A stretch of DNA of 12,988 nt, from NCBI GenBank assembly GCA_044376365.1, contig JBILLA010000052.1:1-12988 (forward strand), in the 5' to 3' direction. This document shows positions 1 to 7,427 of this stretch, one piece after another. Position numbers and translations under genes: made by a program. Below the pieces are notes generated by a model, which did no database searches, was not told the origin of the DNA, and saw only the letters and a program-made list of their open reading frames with translations. Within the stretch, counting starts at the first letter, position 1, and every line of letters starts with the position of its first letter. This DNA is from JBIKWN01 sp044376365. Its GTDB lineage: Bacteria; Bdellovibrionota_C; UBA2361; JBIKWN01.

Positions 1-1086
1 GGCCCAATCATTTCCAATAGACATCAAGCGTCCAATAGGAAGCTCTCCACTGAGCACAACGCGGGTAGCAATTTTTCGCTTTGCCCGCTCAAGGTCCTCA
101 TCTGAAAAATCAAGAGGACTATCTGTTATGGCAAGTACTTTTTGTTTTACAAGATCGAGTTTGTCAGATTCGGTCACTGCATAGACCATCATGCAACCAG
201 TGCCATCTCGTTCATCAGAATCAAAGACACACGCTTCGCATAAACCTGATTCGACAAGATCCCAGTAAAGCTTTGAGCCACTTCCATCACCAAGAATAAT
301 CGAAAGCGTAGAGAGCGCATAGCGATCTTCATCTTGAGCAGAAACCCCGTTAGTTACCAATAACAGATGCGACTGGTTGAGATCTTTCTTTGTAAAGGTA
401 TGCGAGTCTGGAGTCGTTCGAAGATATGGGGCTGCTTTTCTGCCAGCCTCAAATGGCTTCCACGAACCACAGCATGCTTCAGCGTCACGAACCACGGTCT
501 CAAAATCAAAGTTACCAGTGACAACAAGCGCCATATTAATCGGCGAATAACGGCGCTCGAAGTATGAGGCCATCTCATCACGGGTGACATCGGTAATCGA
601 CTGCGTCGTTCCGAGCACTGAATTTCCAGCAGGATGAGCCCCAAAGAAACGGTGCAGCCCCTGCTCAAAGAGCACAAACTGAGGGCGATCCTGATACAGC
701 GCTATTTCTTCTAGAATCACATTTTTTTCAGTATCAAAATCTTCTTGAGTCAGCGCGGGGCGCAACATATCAGAGAGAAGCTCTTGCATACTGGCAAGGT
801 TTTTCGGAAGTACTGTGCCGTAAAAAACCGTCATCTCTTCAGAGGTGTATGCATTCGCCTGTGCACCAAGATTACCAAGCTCATAGGTAATATCCATTGC
901 CGATCGCTTTTTGGTACCCTTAAACATCATATGTTCAAGAAAATGCGACACGCCAGATTCTCGCTCGGTTTCATCGCGTGCACCTGTTTTCACAAAAAAA
1001 CCGATAGACGCACTCTGCGCATGTGTATGGGGCTCTCCAATGATGGTCAGACCGTTTGAGAGCTTTTCTATAAGAATCTTTTTCAT
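1..1086 (-). CDS. M16B zinc metallopeptidase, catalytic subunit (3' end beyond window)
   Basis: This is a processing-peptidase-type M16 protein predicted to cut peptides or unfolded segments. Translation from ATG at 1086 stays open for 362 codons to the window edge; the family is usually about 400-430 residues, so roughly the last 50 are missing. The inverted zinc motif HFLEH lies at residues 48-52 (H48, E51, H52), with a distal glutamate ligand at E128 in ILEEIALYQD, 76 residues further on as in the family. The C-terminal half lacks the Arg/Tyr pair usual for substrate binding: S280 and E284 occupy those places in ESGLCEA. No signal peptide is visible, so a cytoplasmic location is likely. 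It starts five bases after the stop of an inactive-looking M16B gene, which carries the missing Arg/Tyr pair and is the likely partner. No clear ribosome binding site precedes the ATG, so translation may be coupled to the upstream gene. Confidence 0.93.
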   Translation of the reverse strand, partial: MKKILIEKLSNGLTIIGEPHTHAQSASIGFFVKTGARDETERESGVSHFLEHMMFKGTKKRSAMDITYELGNLGAQANAYTSEEMTVFYGTVLPKNLASMQELLSDMLRPALTQEDFDTEKNVILEEIALYQDRPQFVLFEQGLHRFFGAHPAGNSVLGTTQSITDVTRDEMASYFERRYSPINMALVVTGNFDFETVVRDAEACCGSWKPFEAGRKAAPYLRTTPDSHTFTKKDLNQSHLLLVTNGVSAQDEDRYALSTLSIILGDGSGSKLYWDLVESGLCEACVFDSDERDGTGCMMVYAVTESDKLDLVKQKVLAITDSPLDFSDEDLERAKRKIATRVVLSGELPIGRLMSIGNDWA

Positions 1087-1091
1087 AGTGT

Positions 1092-2330
1092 TTATTTTGT
1101 AATATCTGTTGAGCCAAGCGTCACAAGGGTATAGTTGCTAGGGTTGTATGCTTCTATTGTCTGATCAATATCTGCCGCTGTCGTTTGAGAAATTGCGTCA
1201 GACACTTCAGTAAGTGTTCGGACTCGACCTGAGAGCCAGTAGTCTCCCGCATTTGAGCCAGCACGAGAAGCTGCAGACTCCTCTCCTATCACCAAGCTTG
1301 ATTGAAGATTAGCTTTTGCTCTTGCAAGCTCTTCCTGCGTTACTGTTCCGTGCAGTCCCTTAATCGTATCCATCATAACAGTGAGCGTTTCTTTCGCACG
1401 ATCTGGAGTAGTTCCAGAGTACGCAGAAACACTTCCAGCGAATCGCCCACCTTGATGTCGTGAATACACAGAGTAGCATAGCCCGCGCTTCTCTCGGACT
1501 TCGATAAAAAGGCGACCAAACATTCCACCTGATAAAATTTCATTCGCTACTTTAGCTGCGTAATAGAGCTTATCGCCAAATTTAGCAGAAGGGTATGCAA
1601 GACAGATTTGTACCTGAGAAGTGTCCCGTTGAAGGTGCGTTTGAGATGCAGGTTGAATGCCATGAAACTCTGGCAGTGCTGGGCCCTGACCCTCCCAAGA
1701 GCTAAAGAGCGATGCAATAACACGGAGTGTCTCTGCAGGATTGAAGTTTCCTGCGAGTGAAAGGATGGCGCCCTTTGGCTTCACACAGCGATGCTGCAAG
1801 TCGATAACAGCATCTCGAGAGATACGATCGACTGCTTCAAGATCGACAATGCTTTGTCGATTATACGGATCGGGCATAAAACGTTTTGAAAGCTCCATAT
1901 TGGTGCGTCGCGCAGGATTATCATCAACAGATCGAGCATCCATGATAAGGAGATCTTTGATAGGTAGTATCTCTTGCTCTGGGAACGTCGGCGCAAGCAC
2001 TTTCAGTGACAAGAGCGCGAGCGTTTCTTGAAGAACATCCTTCAATGCCGTTGCACGGTACACAAATCGGTCAGACCCAGTAGAGGTGCCATGACGTGCA
2101 CCGAGCTTATCAAATGCATCACTCAAAGCTCGTGAATCATAACCCTCAACTCCACGCTCGACGAGATCAGAGAACAGCAGTGATGTCCCCTTCATCGTTG
2201 GGTCGTCATAGATGAGACCACCTGGAGCATGAAGCTCAATAGAGACGGACTCAAAATGACTCATTGGCTCAAGAATAACCGTGAGGCCATTCGGAAGGAT
2301 TTCAATAATTGGTTCAGCGGCAATATTCAT
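1092..2330 (-). CDS. M16B peptidase-like protein, non-catalytic partner subunit
   Basis: This full-length 412-residue M16 family protein contains both homologous halves. The place where an active enzyme has HxxEH reads LLFSD (residues 51-55, in GTSLLFSDLVERG), so all three zinc-site residues are gone and it should not hydrolyse peptides itself. The second half keeps the family's Arg/Tyr substrate-binding pair at R282 and Y286 (REKRGLCYSV). Together with the next gene, which has the zinc site but no Arg/Tyr pair, it fits the known heterodimeric M16B arrangement of one catalytic and one binding subunit; that role here is inferred. The start codon overlaps the stop of the upstream membrane-protein gene as ATGA, with AGGA six bases before the ATG, so the genes are probably translationally coupled. 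No signal peptide is seen. Confidence 0.92.
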   Translation of the reverse strand: MNIAAEPIIEILPNGLTVILEPMSHFESVSIELHAPGGLIYDDPTMKGTSLLFSDLVERGVEGYDSRALSDAFDKLGARHGTSTGSDRFVYRATALKDVLQETLALLSLKVLAPTFPEQEILPIKDLLIMDARSVDDNPARRTNMELSKRFMPDPYNRQSIVDLEAVDRISRDAVIDLQHRCVKPKGAILSLAGNFNPAETLRVIASLFSSWEGQGPALPEFHGIQPASQTHLQRDTSQVQICLAYPSAKFGDKLYYAAKVANEILSGGMFGRLFIEVREKRGLCYSVYSRHQGGRFAGSVSAYSGTTPDRAKETLTVMMDTIKGLHGTVTQEELARAKANLQSSLVIGEESAASRAGSNAGDYWLSGRVRTLTEVSDAISQTTAADIDQTIEAYNPSNYTLVTLGSTDITK

Positions 2331-3571
2331 AGGTCGTCCTGGGATTGTAAAAGAATGAGGCTATCGAGGGAAACATGATTTTGACTATTCGTGGGGCTTA
2401 GCGAAGAGAAGAACAGACTGAGCTCCTGGGAAAGATGAGGCTCTGAATCTGGAGGCAATAAGGATCTTTCAATCTCTAGAACCGATATTTTTTTGGGGTC
2501 TTTCGCACACACAAGAAGCGATTCGGGGCCATCTGCTTGTAGTAACAGGCCGCTCTTCTTGAGTGCAGCTACAATTGGCTTAAAAACAATCGAGCTCGTT
2601 CCCAATCGTTCAGACAAAGAGAGCTCGGTCATGCCTCTATTCCCAGCATAAAAGGCTTTACCAATAAGCACCAGTGCTTGCACTGCCAATAGAAGCGCTC
2701 CATCACCAATGGATGTCACCTGCTTCTTCCAGATCTTTCCAGAGAGGGGCAAGTGCTGAAACTGATAGCTCAATTCACAACCAAAAATGATAATGGTCCA
2801 AGTGAGGTAGAGCCAAAAGAGGAAGATAGGAATAACGGCGACCGCACCGTAAATCTTGTCATACGACGTAAAGTGTACAAGGTAGAAGGTAAAATAGTAC
2901 TTAGCGACACCAAAAAGGAGTGCTGTCATCACGGCACCAAAGAGCGCAGCTTGCAGTCGTACTGGTGCTTTCGGTACAAGAAAAAAGAGCATAAAGAATG
3001 CAGTAACATCGATAAGGAATGAAACAGCATGATTGTAGAGAGAAGAAAAAGGCTGCAGCGCTTCTATACCCATCAGAAAGGGTTCGAGACGAAGTTTTGT
3101 CGTGTAATACGCCGACACGAGTAGGATTGGGGTAATAACAAGTATTGCGCAAAAAATTGAGATTCGTTGAGCTATTGTTCGTGGCTCAAAGACCTGCCAG
3201 GTTTCATTGAGTGCATACTCAATCGAATTAATAAGCAGCAACGCAGTGAAAGCAAAAAAAGCAATTGCAAGAACCGAAAAGCTTGAGGCATTAAGCGCCT
3301 GATCGATTTTTGAGAGCTCATCAAGAATGGTGGCTACTGTTTGTTGATTTGGCACAAACTGGCGAAAGATAAATTCTCGGACCTTGAGCAAGTCTTGATT
3401 GGAGACTGCAAAGGAAGCGAGAAACCCAAAGCCAAGAAATGTTACCGGGACCAGCGAGAGGAGTGACGTATATGCAAGGGACGCTGCGCGAGAGAAGCCG
3501 TTATCCCAGTAGAAACGCTCACCGGCCGAGCGAATGACATGAATAATCCATCGAATTAACTGTGTACTCAT
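2327..3571 (-). CDS. YihY/BrkB (UPF0761) family inner-membrane protein with C-terminal extension
   Basis: This 414-residue protein belongs to the YihY/BrkB family, once misnamed ribonuclease BN, whose biochemical role is not settled. About six hydrophobic membrane segments are visible, near residues 36-58, 97-118, 138-157, 183-201, 208-232 and 243-268. The last contains the family hallmark region from YGAVAVIPIF to the FGCELSY stretch. After residue 285 comes a soluble region with no membrane segment. Residues about 290-372 read like a winged-helix fold (TELSLSERLGTSS, then VAALKKSGLL), and a Ser-rich tail follows. E. coli YihY is about 290 residues, so the extension is substantial, although longer versions are known in other bacteria. 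The gene starts at ATG 3571, with no clear ribosome binding site, and overlaps the downstream M16B gene by four bases. Confidence 0.9.
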   Translation of the reverse strand: MSTQLIRWIIHVIRSAGERFYWDNGFSRAASLAYTSLLSLVPVTFLGFGFLASFAVSNQDLLKVREFIFRQFVPNQQTVATILDELSKIDQALNASSFSVLAIAFFAFTALLLINSIEYALNETWQVFEPRTIAQRISIFCAILVITPILLVSAYYTTKLRLEPFLMGIEALQPFSSLYNHAVSFLIDVTAFFMLFFLVPKAPVRLQAALFGAVMTALLFGVAKYYFTFYLVHFTSYDKIYGAVAVIPIFLFWLYLTWTIIIFGCELSYQFQHLPLSGKIWKKQVTSIGDGALLLAVQALVLIGKAFYAGNRGMTELSLSERLGTSSIVFKPIVAALKKSGLLLQADGPESLLVCAKDPKKISVLEIERSLLPPDSEPHLSQELSLFFSSLSPTNSQNHVSLDSLILLQSQDDL

Positions 3572-3585
3572 CTGTGGCTTATGCT
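3556..3585 (+). promoter_or_regulatory. possible sigma70 promoter for the zinc-ribbon gene
   Basis: TTAACT (3556-3561) and TATGCT (3580-3585) are separated by 18 bases and match the -35 and -10 consensus at four of six positions each. Transcription would begin near 3592, leaving fewer than ten leader bases before ATG 3601, which fits the lack of a ribosome binding site. The -35 lies inside the start region of the divergent membrane-protein gene. The match is weak and could be chance. Confidence 0.3.
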
Positions 3586-3600
3586 ACCCTATTTTATGTT

Positions 3601-3888
3601 ATGGAGACCACCTGTTACCGTTGTCATGCAGCAATTCAATTCGATGGGAAAATCGGCCGTCGAGATTCATGTCAAAGCTGTGGTGTAAGCCTTCACGCCT
3701 GCAAATTCTGTCTTTTCTACGATCCAAAATCATACAATGAGTGCCGTGAAACGAGCGCTGACCGAGTCGTCGACAAAGAGAAAGAGAACTACTGCGATTA
3801 CTTCCAGATGAGCACACAATCAAAGAACCCGACTGGAGACCAAGCAAAGGAGCAGGCCAAAAAGAAGCTCGACGATCTGTTTAAGTAG
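3601..3888 (+). CDS. small eight-cysteine zinc-ribbon protein
   Basis: This is the only plus-strand gene, coding for 95 residues from ATG 3601. Cysteines occur as C5-x2-C8, C24-x2-C27, C34-x2-C37, C48 and C65, enough for two tetracysteine zinc sites. The first four (CYRC...CQSC) form a rubredoxin-like knuckle pair; the second site would use C34, C37, C48 and C65 around CKFCLFYDP and YNECRE. The end is lysine-rich and probably helical. Similar short proteins with LHxCxxCxxYDP and a closing NYCDYF segment are, to my recollection, widespread uncharacterised proteins in deltaproteobacteria and relatives; the function is unknown. A GTG at 3562 in the same frame would add 13 residues but overlaps the divergent membrane-protein start. 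The ATG gives an N-terminus directly before the first cysteine pair, so I prefer it. Neither start has a good ribosome binding site. Confidence 0.85.
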   Translation: METTCYRCHAAIQFDGKIGRRDSCQSCGVSLHACKFCLFYDPKSYNECRETSADRVVDKEKENYCDYFQMSTQSKNPTGDQAKEQAKKKLDDLFK

Positions 3889-3895
3889 CGCTACT
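3884..3895. repeat. perfect 12-base palindrome covering two convergent stop codons
   Basis: AGTAGCGCTACT is its own reverse complement. It contains the TAG stop of the plus-strand zinc-ribbon gene (3886-3888) and the TAG stop of the minus-strand response-regulator gene (3891-3893), leaving two bases between the genes. No T-rich run follows on either strand and a hairpin would have only a four-base stem, so it is not a convincing intrinsic terminator. Confidence 0.75.
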
Positions 3896-5297
3896 GTTCT
3901 ACGTTCTGGAGCGATTCTAGCTTATCGGTAATACCAAGCTTATCCATTTTATACTTAAGGATACGACGAGAAATGCCTAGGAGCTCGGCAGCTCGTGTCT
4001 GTACAAAATTAGTACGCTTGAGAGCCTTTATAATCATCTCACTTTCAAACTGACGCTCTGCATCATCAAACTTTAGCGATCCAATAAAAGGGCTACCCTG
4101 CGCACCACCTGCGGCAACACGCTCAAAAATTTTGGCTGGAAGATCTTTCGGTGCTATCTCATCGACCGGAGCAAGGGCAAGCATACTTTCCACAAAATTT
4201 TCAAGCTCACGAATATTCCCTGACCATTGATAGCTGGTCAGTTCATCAAGAGCTTCTTTAGTGAATTGAAGACTTCGACCATCATAGGCATTCGCGAATT
4301 TTTTCTGAAAGTGCTCCAAGAGTAATGGAATATCTTCATAACGTTCACGGAGTGCTGGTGCATGAATACCGATAACATTAATACGATAGTAAAGATCCTG
4401 GCGGAATTTTTTCTCTTGCACCATCTGCTCAAGCTGTCGATTTGTTGCACAGATAATTCTGACATCTACTGAGATAGGCTTGCTTCGACCAACTCGAACA
4501 AATTCACGCTCCTGAAGAAATCGAAGGAGCTTTACCTGCATTGCAAGACCAAGCTCACCTATTTCATCAAGGAATAATGTTCCACCATCAGCAAGCTCAA
4601 TCTGACCAACTCGAGTCTCGTAAGCATTGGTGAATGCACCCTTCTCGTGACCAAAAAGCTCACTTTCGATAAGGGTCTCAGGAATGGCAGCGCAGTTAAT
4701 GGCAATAAATGGTTTGCCATGACGACGACTCTTTTCATGAAGGCGACGGGCAATAAGCTCTTTGCCAGTACCAGATTCCCCCGTAATAAGAACAGTCGTG
4801 TCTTTTGGAGCCACTTGATCGATAGTTTTCAAAACATCTTCAATCAATCGCGAACGACCAACGATAACAGGATCTTCCTTTGATTGTTGCGGTTCGGTGC
4901 TTGTACGAGACGGCACTTGCACCGAAGAAGGCTCTTTATCAAGGAGCTTAAAAATAAGCTCGGTAAGAGCAGTAATATCGAACGGCTTATTGAGAAAATC
5001 AGCAGCACCAACTTTCATAGCTTCTACTGCAGTTTGAACAGTACCCGCACCAGTGAGCATAACAACCGGCATCATAAGCCCACGCTGCCGTATTGCTTTA
5101 AGCACATCGATACCATCAATGGAAGGAAGATGTACATCAAGTAAGATAAGATCAGGTTCAGTTGAATCAACTGTGGCAAGCGCTTGCTCACCATCATCAG
5201 CAGTCTCAACATCAAAGTTTGCTTTTAAGAGCAATCGTAGCGAATCACGAATCGCAGGCTCGTCATCAACTATGAGAACTTTCTTTCGTTGCGTCAT
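3891..5297 (-). CDS. NtrC-family sigma54-dependent response regulator
   Basis: This 468-residue protein should activate sigma54 promoters on phosphorylation. An N-terminal receiver has acidic D11/D12, phospho-acceptor D54 (LILLDVHLP), T82 and K104. The central AAA+ domain has Walker A GESGTGKE (173-180), Walker B LFLDEIGEL (241-249) and the arginine-rich FRQDLYYRI segment (298-306). A Fis-type helix-turn-helix ends the protein (about 420-456, including TRAAELLGISRR). The sigma54-contact loop reads GAFTNA (220-225) instead of GAFTGA: the essential Phe and Thr are present, but the second Gly is Asn. ATG 5297 is chosen because it leaves the usual six residues before VLIVDDEP; the longer alternative needs a TTG at 5342 inside the upstream gene. 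No histidine kinase is in the window, so it is an orphan here. It follows the AAA+ ATPase gene by 26 bases. Confidence 0.95.
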   Translation of the reverse strand: MTQRKKVLIVDDEPAIRDSLRLLLKANFDVETADDGEQALATVDSTEPDLILLDVHLPSIDGIDVLKAIRQRGLMMPVVMLTGAGTVQTAVEAMKVGAADFLNKPFDITALTELIFKLLDKEPSSVQVPSRTSTEPQQSKEDPVIVGRSRLIEDVLKTIDQVAPKDTTVLITGESGTGKELIARRLHEKSRRHGKPFIAINCAAIPETLIESELFGHEKGAFTNAYETRVGQIELADGGTLFLDEIGELGLAMQVKLLRFLQEREFVRVGRSKPISVDVRIICATNRQLEQMVQEKKFRQDLYYRINVIGIHAPALRERYEDIPLLLEHFQKKFANAYDGRSLQFTKEALDELTSYQWSGNIRELENFVESMLALAPVDEIAPKDLPAKIFERVAAGGAQGSPFIGSLKFDDAERQFESEMIIKALKRTNFVQTRAAELLGISRRILKYKMDKLGITDKLESLQNVEQ

Positions 5298-5323
5298 GGA
5301 TAGCGTACTCTCATTCCTTAAGC

Positions 5324-6451
5324 TTATTGTTGCTCTTTCCAAGCCCGTTCGCGAAGCTCACGCTCGGGATCCTCAATAATTCTATCAAGAACAATTCGAC
5401 CAAGACGAGCAAAAATCTGGTCGATACTTGCGTTCTTATTATCAGAGACAAGTGGATCGAAAAAGTCTGGATGATAGCGCATCATATGTTCAAAGACGGC
5501 TCTATCATGTTCGCTCTTTGCAATGATCGCCCATATGCTGCGACCAACAAAGCTAAAATCAGTAAGCCCCCAATCCATCAAATGCATGACATACTTACCA
5601 GCAGTCAATAACTCTTCAGGCGCAGGTGGGCGGTCGAATTGGTAGGAACCTCCGCTGTTTCGCATTCTGTCTGCAATCGCAACAAGATTCGATACAAGCT
5701 GAGGATGGCAAAAAGGTGAAAGAATTTTTCGCTCTAAGGTTGAGTCAAGGTAGGTCATTTTCACAGGATGTACTCGTCGAAGGAGCGCTTCATCAAGAGT
5801 CCTGTTGAAGTTCTTGGTGAACATGACAAGGAGGTTATCGGGATTTGCTTCGATTGGTGGTCGTGACTCAAGCCAAATCTTTGCATCCTGGAGTGGGCCT
5901 AAGAAAAAGGTATCAATAGCGCTATCAGGTTTATCAAGCTCATCAACAAGAAAAATCACTGGTTTTTTCTGCGAGAGGAGGAAGGCACGTGACAAAATCC
6001 CAAGATTCATCATATCAACTTGAGTATCGCCATTCATTCTTCCCGTCATGGCGTTGACCATTGCAAGAGTCGAGGGGGACTCAATAAGATGCGAGGTATT
6101 CATGCCCTTATAGCAGCTTAGGACAAGCATCTCTGCTCCCGTTACCTTTGCAAGGCTTTTAGCCATGTAGCTTTTTCCGCAACCAGAAGGTCCCTCTAAC
6201 AAGAGTGCACGAATTCGACTCTCTGTCGGGGTATTAAGAAGGAGTGCAATCTGTACTGCCAAGTAGTGCATACAGTGATAGCCTACACGATTAAGCTTTT
6301 CAACAAGCTCATGAGGACCACCAACATGCTGAAAACCGACCTCTGCTTCAGGCTTCGCATCAAGAATCAAGTTGTGATGTTTTGAAACTTTTTGCTGCGG
6401 AAGGTCAAATCTTCTTGAGACTGTTTTTCCTTGTTTCGTGTTCTCTTCCAT
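5324..6451 (-). CDS. MoxR-like AAA+ ATPase
   Basis: This 375-residue AAA+ protein probably remodels or activates a partner protein, as MoxR, CbbQ and NorQ ATPases do. Walker A is GPSGCGKS (87-94) and Walker B VIFLVDELD (165-173, with D170 and E171). A sensor-1-like Asn lies in FTKNFNR (211-217), and likely arginine-finger residues are R225/R226 in EALLRRVHP. The C-terminal third is helical and matches nothing I recognise. MoxR ATPases are normally encoded beside a von Willebrand A domain protein or a metalloenzyme target; none is present here. The downstream neighbour is an orphan sigma54 activator, and a functional link is only a guess. ATG 6451 is preferred. A TTG at 6487 would add 12 residues, and neither site has a clear ribosome binding site. 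Confidence 0.88.
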   Translation of the reverse strand: MEENTKQGKTVSRRFDLPQQKVSKHHNLILDAKPEAEVGFQHVGGPHELVEKLNRVGYHCMHYLAVQIALLLNTPTESRIRALLLEGPSGCGKSYMAKSLAKVTGAEMLVLSCYKGMNTSHLIESPSTLAMVNAMTGRMNGDTQVDMMNLGILSRAFLLSQKKPVIFLVDELDKPDSAIDTFFLGPLQDAKIWLESRPPIEANPDNLLVMFTKNFNRTLDEALLRRVHPVKMTYLDSTLERKILSPFCHPQLVSNLVAIADRMRNSGGSYQFDRPPAPEELLTAGKYVMHLMDWGLTDFSFVGRSIWAIIAKSEHDRAVFEHMMRYHPDFFDPLVSDNKNASIDQIFARLGRIVLDRIIEDPERELRERAWKEQQ

Positions 6452-6529
6452 GAGGAGTTTTCTGTATAAACCTTCGACTATGAGCAACGATGTTTCACGG
6501 GCAGTTCATATACCGCTCGCACGCACCTA
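6452..6529. other. longest intergenic gap; no clear signal
   Basis: This 78-base stretch separates lpxI from the AAA+ ATPase gene and is the longest gap in the window. On the minus strand TATACA lies about 15 bases before the ATPase ATG, but no acceptable -35 stands 16-18 bases upstream. I see no hairpin followed by T residues that would end the lpxI transcript. A promoter for the ATPase and regulator pair may still lie here. Confidence 0.5.
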
Positions 6530-7423
6530 TTAGGATGTCTCTTTTTTGTAATAATCTTCAAGAATCTTTTCACGAGATGGAACTGAAATGATAGCTATTT
6601 TCGCGCGGTTAGCCAGCGAAATAACTTCATCTGGATTAAGTATCATTGCTCCACCTGACTCAAGCACGAGTGCAGTCACACCTGAATCAATCATTGTTTG
6701 AATCGTTACGTTTCCTATAGATGGTAGGTCAAGGCGTTTATCCTGTTGTGGTTTTGGCAGTTTCACCAAAATTGAAGGGCGCTTTGAAGTTAACTCCCCT
6801 GCTCGACGAATGCACGCATCGGTACCTTCTACACATTCAAGGGCGACAACCAGACCTTGAGACACCAGTGCACTCTGGCCAGCATCGATCGACCCGAGCG
6901 TCTTAGCTGCATCCCAACCGATTAAAGCGTTTTGCTTTTCTTCATCGGTTAAACCACGAGTGGTGTAACATCCTTCACTTGATAAGAAATCGGTGAGTAT
7001 CTCGCTTGAAGAAAATACGAAAACCCCTTCTCGCTCAAGCTCTTCAGTGACACCACGAAGGAAAATATCATCTTTTAAACTTCCGATTCGACGCATCACT
7101 TGCAGCGCTCGCCAGTCAGGGAATGCAGAGACAAACAGTCGTAGACGAGAAATAGCACCGGTAAAAATCGCTTGGCGGATGCGATGTTTTTTTAGAAACC
7201 CAATAATTTTTCCAAGTTGCCCTACTTTTATCCAGATCGATGCTTCACAAAGTGAGGTCAGCTCTGGATCGGTTTCATGAACATGCGCACAAAGATAGAC
7301 TTTCTGACCACGAGCGCGAGCAGTTTCAATAAGTTTACGAGGAAAAAGACCACTGCCCGCAATAACAGCAACTGGCTCAGTTGGATTAAAGTGCAAAGGC
7401 GCGTCGAGAGCATCAATGCTCAT
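6530..7423 (-). CDS. lpxI: UDP-2,3-diacylglucosamine pyrophosphatase LpxI
   Basis: LpxI (formerly DUF1009) hydrolyses UDP-2,3-diacylglucosamine to lipid X and UMP in lipid A synthesis. It is the unrelated counterpart of LpxH found in many alpha- and deltaproteobacteria. The 297-residue product is close to the family length of about 280. Visible hallmarks are the N-terminal VAVIAGSGLFP (18-28), the central VKVGQ-like IKVGQL segment (65-70) with IFTGAISR (86-93), VEGTD (198-202), and the C-terminal QDKRLDLPSIG (227-237), whose acidic residues are the likely metal-binding and catalytic ones. LESGGAMIL follows at 254-262. ATG 7423 lies four bases after the lpxA stop, matching a coupled operon. 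An in-frame GTG at 7462 would add 13 residues overlapping lpxA. It follows fabZ and lpxA, as expected for this pathway. Confidence 0.95.
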   Translation of the reverse strand: MSIDALDAPLHFNPTEPVAVIAGSGLFPRKLIETARARGQKVYLCAHVHETDPELTSLCEASIWIKVGQLGKIIGFLKKHRIRQAIFTGAISRLRLFVSAFPDWRALQVMRRIGSLKDDIFLRGVTEELEREGVFVFSSSEILTDFLSSEGCYTTRGLTDEEKQNALIGWDAAKTLGSIDAGQSALVSQGLVVALECVEGTDACIRRAGELTSKRPSILVKLPKPQQDKRLDLPSIGNVTIQTMIDSGVTALVLESGGAMILNPDEVISLANRAKIAIISVPSREKILEDYYKKETS

Positions 7424-7427
7424 GGTC

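Noticed and set aside
745..1102. Plus-strand frames of 104 and 63 codons and a minus-strand frame at 354-677
   Set aside because: They are other-frame readings of the catalytic M16B gene, whose zinc motif fixes the true frame.
5176..5190. TGGCAAGCGCTTGCT, resembling a -24/-12 sigma54 promoter
   Set aside because: The GG-to-GC spacing is one base short, it is inside the receiver coding region and on the strand opposite the gene.
5298..5342. TTG start at 5342 giving a 483-residue response regulator
   Set aside because: The extra 15 residues have no counterpart in receiver domains and overlap the ATPase gene; ATG 5297 gives the normal N-terminus.
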